Positions 5,098 to 10,471 of a stretch of 11,334 nt of DNA are shown piece by piece; positions within the stretch are counted from its first letter, which is position 1, and the number at the start of each line of letters is the position of its first letter. A program made the position numbers and the translations under genes. Under the pieces are notes generated by a model, which saw nothing but the letters and a program-made list of their open reading frames with translations, searched no databases and was not told the origin of the DNA. This DNA comes from Leptofilum sp041987425 (GTDB lineage: Bacteria; Chloroflexota; Anaerolineae; Promineifilales; Promineifilaceae), in the NCBI GenBank assembly GCA_041987425.1, contig JBHIWP010000180.1, positions 1 to 11,334 of the forward strand, in the 5' to 3' direction.

Positions 5098-7521
5098 ATG
5101 ATTGTGGGGATGGATTTCGGGACCACAAATTCAGGCATGGCCGTGTACGACGGCCGTTCCGTCAACGTCTTACCCCTCGATCCAGCCAACAATAATCCGC
5201 GCGTCGCCCGCACCGCCCTTTACATCACCAACGAACAGCAAATCTATATTGGACGCGACGCCCTTAACCGCTACTTTGAGCAAAACGTCGGCCGCCCCGT
5301 CAAAACCAAAAAGGTGTGGATTGGTGAGATTGAAATCCGCGGGGCCGACATGCACTACGTCACCGATGTTTACGTCTACGTTGATGTCTACTCACCCGGC
5401 CGGCTGCTCCTCTCCATCAAAACCAGCCTGCGCGACGCCGATTACCCAGGCACCGTCATTGGCCAGCACTACTACTCGCTAGAAAATCTCATCGCCCTTT
5501 ATCTCAACATCACCAAAACGCGCGCCGAACAGCATTTGGGCCAGCCGCTGCGCCAGGTGGTGTTGGGCCGGCCCGTTCGCTTCGCCACCGATCCGGACAA
5601 GGACCGGCTGGCCGAGGCGCGCCTGCTGCAAGCCGCCTTTCAGGCAGGCTATGAAACCGTCTACCTGCAGCGGGAACCCATCGCCGCCGCCTACAGCTAC
5701 GAAGCCAGCATCGATGCCCTGCAAAACGTGCTCGTCTTTGACTTTGGTGGCGGCACGCTGGACCTGACCGTGATGCGCCTGGGCGAGCGCACGCAGCAGC
5801 GGGTGCTGGCAACGGGCGGTATTCCCGTGGCTGGTGACGTGTTCGACCAAAAGCTGGTGCGGGCCAAGCTGCCGCGCCACTTTGGCCAGGGCAGCTACTT
5901 TGGCCCCCGGCACAAGGCGCTCACCGTGCCCAACTGGATTTACGATGCCTTCTCCAGCTGGCAAACGATTTTGGAGCTGCAAACGGCCGAAAACAAAAAA
6001 ATGCTGCGCGACATCGCCCAAACCGCTCAGCGCCGTTATCAGATTGAAGCGTTAGAGAGCCTGGTTTCCAGCAATTATGGTCTGCAGATGTTCGACATTG
6101 TGGAGCAGGCCAAGCGCACGCTGTCCGAAAAGCGCGGGGCGACGATTACGCTCGAGGGGCCGGGCTTCAAGGTCCAGGAGTTTGTAACGCGCAGCGAGTT
6201 TGAGTCGATCATTCGCGCCGAAATTCAGGCCATTGACGCCCACATTGACGACACGATGGCCGCCTCTGGCCTAAAACCGGAGCAGATCGACGCCGTGATT
6301 CGCACCGGCGGCTCCAGCCAGGTGCCCGCCTTCGATGAGATGCTTCAGCGCAAGTTTAGCCCGGAAAAGGTGCGCCGCGTAGACACCTTTAGCAGCGTCA
6401 CCGCCGGGCTGGGCATCTTTGCCCAGGGGCTGGAAGCAGGCATAGAGACAGCGCAGGCGTTTACCGCCGACGATGTAGCACCAGCCAAACCGGCGGAAAC
6501 CAGTCCGCCCAAGGTTAGCCCGGCCAACCTCGAGACGCTGCGGCGACGCATTCAGGTACAGGAAGGCGTGGTTGAGGCGGAATCGACCCAGTCGGAGCGG
6601 GCATTAGTGGTGATGGGCGAGGGGAAGCAGATTACGGCCGTTCCCCAGCCTGATATTTTAAACCGCAGAGAACGCGGAGAGGAAAGAGAAGAACAGAAAA
6701 AAAATCTGCGTAAATCTGCGAAATCTGCGGCTATAAAAGATTTAGGATTGCCGCAGCATGGGCTGCGAGCAATTACGGCCGATTGGGATGAGCAGCTGCT
6801 AATTCTCACTTCTCAATACCGCTTTTTACTGGTGACGCCGCGCCAGCTAGCCGAGCAGCAGGTAGCCAGGGTAACGCTCAACCAGGTGTTCCAACTGGAA
6901 AAGCGGGAGGTGCTCTGTACGGTAGCGCGGTGGCGTGAGATTAAGCAGCAGGAGAAGCTGCTGCTGGTGACGTCGGCGGGCCTGGCACGGCCGTATCCCA
7001 CCCGCGTCATGATCGAAAGCATCGAAGCGCCCGTGCCCCTGATGTTCGATAATCCGCTGCCCGGCGTTCCCATCTTTGCCGATGGGGCAGCCGGTCAAGA
7101 AGCGCTGCTGCTGGTCACGCGCGGTGGCAAAGGACTGCACAGCCAGGTTGAACAGTTGCGTGGTTCTGGCACCCAGTTGATGAATGTAGCAAAGGGAGAT
7201 CGGGTGGAAACGGCCGTTCTGTGCCAGCCCAACAGTTCTATTCTGCTCATTACCAACGACGGCTACGGCCGTCTGCTGCTGGCCGATTGGGTACCCCAGC
7301 CTGAAAAAGAGAACGACAAGGGCAAATCGCTGGTGGCCCGGCGCAGCGATCTGGTTGCTGCTGTACTCAATTCAGAAGACACGCCCATTCATTTGCTTAC
7401 TTCACAACGGCTGCTCTTGCTGGAAAACGGCCGTCCCCCCCTGGATGAAAGCAGCAAAACCTTTCCCTTGGTCAAACTGCATAAAGATGAAGTAATTTTT
7501 ACAGTAGTCAGTGTTCAGTAG
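5098..7521 (+). CDS. YegD-like Hsp70 ATPase fused to a GyrA-C-terminal-like beta-propeller
   Basis: Residues 1-450 form an Hsp70/actin-fold ATPase. The phosphate-1 motif is MDFGTTNSGMAVY (5-17), GRPVRF is at 157-162, phosphate-2 is DFGGGTLDL (215-223) and the adenosine motif is RTGGSSQVP (402-410). The segment SLRDADYP...YYSLENLIALYL and the short, insertion-bearing layout resemble E. coli YegD rather than DnaK. There is no Hsp70 peptide-binding domain. After a Pro/Ala-rich, then highly charged linker (about 455-548), residues 551-807 show five copies of a strand motif spaced 45-54 residues apart: LILTSQYR, LLVTSAGLARP, LLVTRGGKGL, LLITNDGYGRL and HLLTSQRL. Each is preceded by a D-x-V-type strand, and KDEVIFTVVSV forms a closing strand. 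This is the pattern of GyrA/ParC C-terminal blades. The ATPase call is firm; the propeller call is by eye. The role (client or DNA binding by the propeller under ATP control) is inference. Confidence 0.88.
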   Translation: MIVGMDFGTTNSGMAVYDGRSVNVLPLDPANNNPRVARTALYITNEQQIYIGRDALNRYFEQNVGRPVKTKKVWIGEIEIRGADMHYVTDVYVYVDVYSPGRLLLSIKTSLRDADYPGTVIGQHYYSLENLIALYLNITKTRAEQHLGQPLRQVVLGRPVRFATDPDKDRLAEARLLQAAFQAGYETVYLQREPIAAAYSYEASIDALQNVLVFDFGGGTLDLTVMRLGERTQQRVLATGGIPVAGDVFDQKLVRAKLPRHFGQGSYFGPRHKALTVPNWIYDAFSSWQTILELQTAENKKMLRDIAQTAQRRYQIEALESLVSSNYGLQMFDIVEQAKRTLSEKRGATITLEGPGFKVQEFVTRSEFESIIRAEIQAIDAHIDDTMAASGLKPEQIDAVIRTGGSSQVPAFDEMLQRKFSPEKVRRVDTFSSVTAGLGIFAQGLEAGIETAQAFTADDVAPAKPAETSPPKVSPANLETLRRRIQVQEGVVEAESTQSERALVVMGEGKQITAVPQPDILNRRERGEEREEQKKNLRKSAKSAAIKDLGLPQHGLRAITADWDEQLLILTSQYRFLLVTPRQLAEQQVARVTLNQVFQLEKREVLCTVARWREIKQQEKLLLVTSAGLARPYPTRVMIESIEAPVPLMFDNPLPGVPIFADGAAGQEALLLVTRGGKGLHSQVEQLRGSGTQLMNVAKGDRVETAVLCQPNSSILLITNDGYGRLLLADWVPQPEKENDKGKSLVARRSDLVAAVLNSEDTPIHLLTSQRLLLLENGRPPLDESSKTFPLVKLHKDEVIFTVVSVQ
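6661..6730. repeat. In-frame CGCAGAG/TCTGCG inverted repeat inside the Hsp70-like gene
   Basis: The left side carries CCGCAGAG and ACGCGGAGAG. The right side is a ladder of three AAATCTGCG units (6702-6710, 6712-6720, 6721-6729), and CCGCAGA (6663-6669) pairs with TCTGCGG (6724-6730). It encodes residues about 522-545, a run of Arg, Glu and Lys unlike the rest of the protein. The design (opposed ladders of 9-10-nt units) is that of the intergenic element at 1195-1283. It appears to be a dispersed element that landed in the interdomain linker without breaking the frame. Confidence 0.65.
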
Positions 7522-7560
7522 GTCAGTATTCAGTTTCCTGCTCACTGAATACTGACCCAC
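7507..7560. repeat. GTCAGTRTTCAGT tandem and inverted repeat between convergent genes
   Basis: GTCAGTGTTCAGTAG at 7507-7521 is followed by GTCAGTATTCAGT at 7522-7534, a tandem near-copy. GGTCAGTATTCAGT (7521-7534) then pairs exactly with 7544-7557 across a 9-nt loop, and 17 pairs form with one mismatch if extended to 7518-7534/7544-7560. The stop codon of the Hsp70-like gene lies in it. It can act as a bidirectional transcription end for the convergent genes, although no T-run follows the stem. Confidence 0.7.
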
Positions 7561-7591
7561 TGATTACCGATTACTCTGCACTGCCCACCGC

Positions 7592-8785
7592 TCACCACGC
7601 CTCTTCCGGCGCGCCGTGAATCGCCATCTCCACCAGCTCGTCGGCCGTCAGCGCATCACCCAGCTTTGCCTTCATGCGCTCGGCCAATTTGGTGGAAACC
7701 CCGTGTATTTTCATCGTGATCAGGTCGTCGGCCGTGAGGGATTTGCCAAGAAGCTCCTGCATTCTTTGGGCAAACTGGGGGCGCACGCCGTGAATGCGCA
7801 TGGTCACAAGCGTATCGGCCGTTACGTCGGGCAGATTTAGGGCCATGATGCCAGCCGCAAAGTGGGGATCAACCCCATGAATGCGCATGTGGACCAGCTG
7901 GTCGGCGTCCAAATCCGGCAGGCCAAAGCTGTGCATCGTTTTGATGAAATCGGCCGTTACATGGTGAATGCCCATATTGATAATGGCATCCAGGTTAAAC
8001 GGCCCCAGATCCGTAGCCTGAAGCTGCTGAATCAGATCCGGACGCACGTGATGGATGCCTAACTGGACAATCTGATCGATAGTAAGATCCGTAAGGCCCA
8101 TGTTGCGCACCTCTCGCACGAGATTCGGCCGTACGTTGTGTACGCCCAACTGCACCACGTCGTCTACCGTCAAATCGTCCAAACCCAGCTCGCGTATTTC
8201 CTGGATCATCTCTGGGCGCACGCGGTGGATGCTTAGCTGCACGATGTCATCTATGGTGAGATCGGTCAGCCCTAATGCCTGCACCTGCCGCAAATAGTCC
8301 GGCCGTACGTTATGCACGCCTAACTGCACCACGTCATCTACCGTCAGGTGAGAAAGCCCCAGGCTGCGCACTTCCGCAATCAGCTCTGGCCGCACGCGGT
8401 GGATGGCCATCTGCACAATATCGTCAACGGAGAGATCGGTGAGACCAGCCTCATGCAATTGGCGGATGTAGCCAGGCCGCACGTTGTGAATTTGCAGCTC
8501 CCACAGCTCGTCCTGGCTTAAACCCTCCAGCCCGACCTGGGTCATTGCCTCCGCAAACTGCGGCGTAATGCGCTGATGTGAATCGTGATGTCGCGGCCCT
8601 TCATCTGCCCAATGCCACTCTTTAACGATGGCAGGCGGCGTCACCAACTTTGGCGGTACGGGCGGCCTGGGAGGGACAGGTTTCGCTTCACTGGCGGCCA
8701 GGGCCTCTATCAGCAGGTTGGCCTCCTCGGCCGAAACTTTGCCTTCGGCCAGCATGGTTAGAATCATTTTGCGTTCGTCGTTCAT
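7592..8785 (-). CDS. 29-residue-repeat protein with YvlB/LiaX-like N-terminal module (basic/His form)
   Basis: Residues 1-32 (ILTMLAEGKVSAEEANLLIEAL) match the SHOCT-like helical module at the N-terminus of YvlB/LiaX-type proteins. A Pro-rich linker follows (33-55). Residues 74-392 are exactly eleven 29-residue units, a typical one being RPEMIQEIRELGLDDLTVDD followed by VVQLGVHNV. A five-residue tail ends the protein. Each unit has a conserved I/V-H-x-V/A junction, giving eleven His at 29-residue spacing. No signal peptide or membrane segment is visible, so it is probably cytoplasmic. Similar GV-H-GV-x-P-x-F repeats are known to me from M56/BlaR1-like and DUF4097-type proteins. The ATG is preceded by GAGGAG at 8792-8797. 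It is last in an operon with a DUF2089 regulator. I infer a binding scaffold; the partner is unknown. Confidence 0.88.
   Translation of the reverse strand: MNDERKMILTMLAEGKVSAEEANLLIEALAASEAKPVPPRPPVPPKLVTPPAIVKEWHWADEGPRHHDSHQRITPQFAEAMTQVGLEGLSQDELWELQIHNVRPGYIRQLHEAGLTDLSVDDIVQMAIHRVRPELIAEVRSLGLSHLTVDDVVQLGVHNVRPDYLRQVQALGLTDLTIDDIVQLSIHRVRPEMIQEIRELGLDDLTVDDVVQLGVHNVRPNLVREVRNMGLTDLTIDQIVQLGIHHVRPDLIQQLQATDLGPFNLDAIINMGIHHVTADFIKTMHSFGLPDLDADQLVHMRIHGVDPHFAAGIMALNLPDVTADTLVTMRIHGVRPQFAQRMQELLGKSLTADDLITMKIHGVSTKLAERMKAKLGDALTADELVEMAIHGAPEEAW
7610..8566 (-). repeat. Eleven tandem 87-bp (29-codon) repeats
   Basis: This is the DNA of the eleven protein repeats. Units 1-5 show a two-unit, 174-bp superperiod: odd units end IHRV or IHHV and even units end GVHNV. 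The blocks starting at 8126 and 8300 differ at only 4 of their first 47 bases, all synonymous because both encode LTVDDVVQLGVHNVRP. The last units (VDPHF, MRIHGV) look more like the repeats of the neighbouring gene. Confidence 0.9.
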
Positions 8786-8801
8786 TTCGCTCTCCTCAAA
8801 A

Positions 8802-8829
8802 GTGGGTCAATTTTGCAAAATTGACCTAC
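8802..8829. promoter_or_regulatory. 28-bp palindrome between the two repeat-protein genes
   Basis: GTCAATTTTGCAAAATTGAC (8806-8825 and flanks) is a perfect loopless palindrome of 22 bp at 8805-8826, and 28 bp with one G-T pair. It covers the stop codon (8826-8828) of the upstream gene and lies just before the GAGGAG ribosome site of the downstream gene. A perfect palindrome without a loop suits a dimeric regulator better than an RNA hairpin. Either could tune expression of the last gene. Confidence 0.55.
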
Positions 8830-9530
8830 AGTAGTTGAATGGTCTCTTTTAGCAGTTCATCATCGAAGCCTTCGATAGCCATTTGCACAAAGGTATCGCC
8901 GTCCAGTTCCTGAATGAACTCGGCCTCTTTCATCTTATGAATGAATTCGTCGTCAACGCCTTCAATGCTCATCCGCACAATGTGATCGCCAGTAAGGCCC
9001 GGCAGGTGCAGGCCATGGAGGGCGCGCAAAAAGTCGGAATCTACGCCTTCGATGCCCATTCGCATGATGTGGTCACCGGTCAGTTCAGGCAGCTCAAGTC
9101 CGTTTAAGGCGTACAAAAAGTCTGGGTCCACGCCTTCGATGCCCATGTGCATGATATGGTCTCCGGTTAGCGATGCGTTTTGCAGCTGCCCAACGGCCGT
9201 AATAAATTCTGGGTCCACGCCTTCAATGGCCATCGCCACAATATGATCGCCAGTAAGGGCGGTATGGGGCAGATGACGCACGGCGCGGATGAACGCGGGG
9301 TCGACGCCTTCGCGGTTTAGCTGGAGGATTTGCTCGGCGGTGAGTTTGGGGCTGGCCTGGGGCAGTTTAACGGGCTTTAGCACATCGGGGGGCGTGATAT
9401 TTTTAGGCGGTGGGGGTGAACTGGGTGGGACGGCCGTTTCTGCCAAAGCATCCAGCAGCATATCCGCCTCATCTACCGTGATTTTACCTTTTTGCAACAT
9501 TTCTAAAATCTGGGCACGTTCTTCCTTCAT
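8826..9530 (-). CDS. 29-residue-repeat protein with YvlB/LiaX-like N-terminal module (acidic form)
   Basis: The start is placed at the ATG at 9530 (234 residues) because AAGGAGA lies at 9536-9542, 5 nt upstream. The frame stays open for 13 more codons upstream, but they have no ribosome site. Residues 1-30 (MKEERAQILEMLQKGKITVD) form the same SHOCT-like module as in the neighbour. A Pro-rich linker follows (34-55), then five repeats from residue 77 to 222 (four of 29 and one of 30 residues) and a partial one. A typical unit is DPDFLYALNGLELPELTGDH followed by IMRMGIEGV. The junction is I-E-G-V-D, acidic where the neighbour has I-H-x-V-R. No signal peptide or membrane helix is seen. It is a paralogue of the 397-residue protein and middle gene of the operon; its biochemical role is unknown. 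Confidence 0.87.
   Translation of the reverse strand: MKEERAQILEMLQKGKITVDEADMLLDALAETAVPPSSPPPPKNITPPDVLKPVKLPQASPKLTAEQILQLNREGVDPAFIRAVRHLPHTALTGDHIVAMAIEGVDPEFITAVGQLQNASLTGDHIMHMGIEGVDPDFLYALNGLELPELTGDHIMRMGIEGVDSDFLRALHGLHLPGLTGDHIVRMSIEGVDDEFIHKMKEAEFIQELDGDTFVQMAIEGFDDELLKETIQLL
8865..9302 (-). repeat. Five tandem 87-90-bp repeats in the acidic repeat gene
   Basis: Four 29-codon units and one 30-codon unit share LTGDHI, I-E-G-V-D and a hydrophobic F-I/L-x-A-V/L core. The last unit has diverged (ELDGDTF, IEGF). These are coding repeats, not a CRISPR array: there are no unique spacers and the frame is kept. Confidence 0.88.
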
Positions 9531-9641
9531 GAGATTCTCCTTCTGTGTACGAACTGTTACAGGCAGCAAGCAACCTCAGCCAGACGGCCGTTGCCGCAAA
9601 TGGTTACTCAATTTTCTATTAACTGGTTGGCTTAATTGTTT

Positions 9642-9674
9642 AGATTGGACCAATCTCAGAGATTGGTCCAATCT
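9642..9674. promoter_or_regulatory. Double palindromic operator, two GATTGGNCCAATC sites
   Basis: AGATTGGACCAATCTC at 9642-9657 is exactly complementary to 9659-9674, with one base in the centre. Each half is itself a 6-1-6 palindrome, so the element is two operator-like sites centred 17 bp apart, or one 16-bp hairpin. It lies in the 163-bp gap before the acidic repeat gene, immediately downstream of a minus-strand TATAAT. TTGGTCCAA resembles sites of FadR-type GntR regulators, but none is encoded here. The DUF2089 HTH protein next door is the obvious candidate ligand. A hairpin role cannot be excluded, but no T-run follows. Confidence 0.6.
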
Positions 9675-9678
9675 TGCT

Positions 9679-9684
9679 ATTATA
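9679..9684 (-). promoter_or_regulatory. TATAAT -10 box of a possible internal promoter
   Basis: A perfect TATAAT on the minus strand is preceded by TG. It would start transcription near 9672, inside the double palindrome, giving a leader of about 140 nt to the acidic repeat gene. No good -35 box is visible at 17 nt. The placement of the operator over the predicted start supports repression or activation at this point. Confidence 0.4.
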
Positions 9685-9693
9685 CATTGGTGG

Positions 9694-10092
9694 TCACTGC
9701 GATTTGCTTAACTGCTTCAGCAGACGTGCAGCTTCGTTGACATCAATCTCGCCGCGATCCACGCGGGCCAGTATCTCCTGGCGGCTTTGGCGCAGCGATT
9801 CTTCGGCGACGGCTGGCTCTACGTCCTTGTTCTCGAAGCCCAGCGCTTCTACAATTTCGTTCAGGCGGTTGCGAATGGTCCAGTAAGACATGCCAATCTC
9901 GCGCTCCATCTCCTTGACGTTGCCTTTGTTTTTCACAAACAGCTCCAAAAAGTGGAGATTCTCCGGCGTAAGCCTGGAAAAAATATTGGGGGTAAATTGT
10001 CCCACAACCATAGTGCCACAGCTGCGGCAGGTTTGTTGGGTAACAACCAACTCACCAGAACAGGCAGGGCATTTTTCTAGCAATTTGCGCAT
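9694..10092 (-). CDS. DUF2089-family zinc-ribbon/HTH regulator
   Basis: This is a 132-residue cytoplasmic protein. An N-terminal zinc ribbon has two CxxC pairs (C8/C11 and C22/C25). Next comes SRLTPENLHFLELFVKNKGN (39-58) and a helix-turn-helix NVKEMEREIGMSYWTIRNRL (58-77), which together match the DUF2089 family. The last 29 residues carry ILARVDRGEIDVNEAARLLK, the same SHOCT-like module found at the N-termini of the two downstream proteins. The ATG at 10092 is preferred over a GTG at 10122 because AAGGAAA (10101-10107) lies 8 nt upstream of it and the zinc ribbon begins at once. It is first in the operon, with its own strong promoter, and is probably the DNA-binding controller of the operon. 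The DNA target is inferred, not shown. Confidence 0.92.
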   Translation of the reverse strand: MRKLLEKCPACSGELVVTQQTCRSCGTMVVGQFTPNIFSRLTPENLHFLELFVKNKGNVKEMEREIGMSYWTIRNRLNEIVEALGFENKDVEPAVAEESLRQSRQEILARVDRGEIDVNEAARLLKQLSKSQ

Positions 10093-10146
10093 GAACAAAA
10101 TTTCCTTTCTACAAACTTTCACTTCAAAAAATTAAACGATGCGAGC

Positions 10147-10175
10147 AATATACACAAAAATTTTGGTGGTGTCAA
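10147..10175 (-). promoter_or_regulatory. Strong sigma70-type promoter of the DUF2089 operon
   Basis: On the minus strand a perfect TTGACA (10170-10175) is followed after exactly 17 nt by TATATT (10147-10152, 5/6). Transcription would start near 10140 and give a leader of about 48 nt before the ATG at 10092. This is the best promoter in the window. Confidence 0.8.
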
Positions 10176-10185
10176 CAAAATTTTT
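10156..10185. promoter_or_regulatory. Inverted repeat overlapping the DUF2089 promoter
   Basis: AAAAATTTTG (10156-10165) is complementary to CAAAATTTTT (10176-10185) across 10 nt, covering the -35 box and most of the spacer. A nested pair (ATTTTGGT near 10160 and ACCAAAAT near 10194) extends it. The position suits an operator for autoregulation. AT-rich sequence makes chance palindromes more likely, so this is tentative. Confidence 0.35.
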
Positions 10186-10327
10186 GATTTTCGACCAAAA
10201 TAGTACGGTATTTTGCTAAATTTCTTGATTTATTTTGAATTTGTCACCAACTCTATCGTTTGGAACTCTAATAATTAAAGTAGAATAATCAGGTCAGTGG
10301 CAATTAGGGGGCAATCAAAAGTTGGGG

Positions 10328-10355
10328 TGGACATATAGATGGGGTTTGATATAAA
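10328..10355 (+). promoter_or_regulatory. Candidate promoter for the ABC exporter
   Basis: TGGACA (10328-10333, 5/6) is followed after 16 nt by TATAAA (10350-10355, 5/6). The predicted start near 10362 places the 10366-10387 hairpin at the very 5' end of the message, in a leader of about 110 nt. Confidence 0.5.
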
Positions 10356-10365
10356 CTAATTTGTT

Positions 10366-10387
10366 CCGTTAGACGATTGTCTAACGG
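10366..10387. promoter_or_regulatory. 9-bp hairpin CCGTTAGAC-GATT-GTCTAACGG
   Basis: The arms are perfectly complementary around a 4-nt loop. It lies just after the predicted transcription start of the exporter. It may protect the mRNA 5' end or be an operator. It is unlikely to be a terminator because no T-run follows. Confidence 0.55.
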
Positions 10388-10423
10388 TGCTTTGAAATCA
10401 AATTCTTGAAATGAATAGTTGTG

Positions 10424-10439
10424 GGAAACGGCCGTTTCC
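10424..10439. repeat. 16-bp perfect palindrome GGAAACGGCCGTTTCC
   Basis: This is the longest palindromic extension of the ACGGCCGT octamer in the window. It lies in the exporter leader, 18 nt before the ribosome site. As RNA it could pair with a second copy or form a short structure near the start. Confidence 0.6.
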
Positions 10440-10457
10440 TCAGTACCTATCTTTCTT

Positions 10458-10462
10458 GGAGG
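10458..10462 (+). promoter_or_regulatory. Ribosome binding site GGAGG of the ABC exporter
   Basis: GGAGG lies 9 nt before the ATG at 10472 and fixes the start of a gene whose stop is outside the window. Confidence 0.75.
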
Positions 10463-10471
10463 ACGTGCTTT

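Larger units (their letters stand above)
349..10435. repeat. Dispersed palindromic octamer ACGGCCGT (18 copies)
   Basis: Copies start at 349, 847, 2223, 2676, 2875, 3550, 4300, 4523, 5150, 6634, 6987, 7210, 7265, 7427, 9193, 9430, 9584 and 10428. Four of them (349, 3550, 7210, 10428) extend to AACGGCCGTT, and the last lies in a 16-bp perfect palindrome. A random 11.3-kb sequence would hold about 0.2 copies. The copies are found in genes on both strands and in two gaps. Within genes they sit in different frames, encoding T-A-V, D/Y/N-G-R or R-P. The span given here runs from the first to the last copy. Confidence 0.9.
10093..10471. other. AT-rich divergent gap between the DUF2089 operon and the ABC exporter
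   Basis: No gene is supported in these 379 bases, which are much more AT-rich than the flanking genes. They contain the operon promoter (10147-10175), the exporter promoter candidate (10328-10355), a hairpin (10366-10387), a 16-bp palindrome (10424-10439) and the exporter ribosome site. Bases about 10203-10320 show nothing I can interpret. Confidence 0.75.

Noticed and set aside
5479..6021. Minus-strand open frame opposite the Hsp70 ATPase region
   Set aside because: The plus-strand frame carries the catalytic ATPase motifs. The minus-strand frame encodes low-complexity Gln/His/Gly-rich sequence with no family resemblance.
7114..7140. RGGKG in the Hsp70-like protein as a true GyrA box
   Set aside because: Only RGGKG is present, not the QRRGGKG form, and it sits inside a blade strand turn rather than in the usual inter-blade position. 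It supports resemblance, not gyrase function.
5098..7521. DnaK annotation for the Hsp70-like gene
   Set aside because: There is no substrate-binding domain, no dnaJ/grpE neighbour and no CIRCE element. The ATPase layout is closer to YegD.
7610..9302. CRISPR-like array
   Set aside because: The 87-bp periodicity is coding and frame-preserving, with gradual divergence between units and no unique spacers.
9531..9569. Start of the acidic repeat gene 13 codons upstream
   Set aside because: The upstream ATG has no ribosome site, whereas the ATG at 9530 has AAGGAGA 5 nt before it and begins the conserved N-terminal module.
9642..9674. Rho-independent terminator after the DUF2089 gene
   Set aside because: The stem is not followed by a T-run on the minus strand, and each arm is itself a palindrome, which fits an operator better.
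10093..10122. GTG at 10122 as start of the DUF2089 gene
   Set aside because: The ATG at 10092 has AAGGAAA 8 nt upstream, and the zinc ribbon begins right after it. The ten extra residues would include the ribosome site itself.
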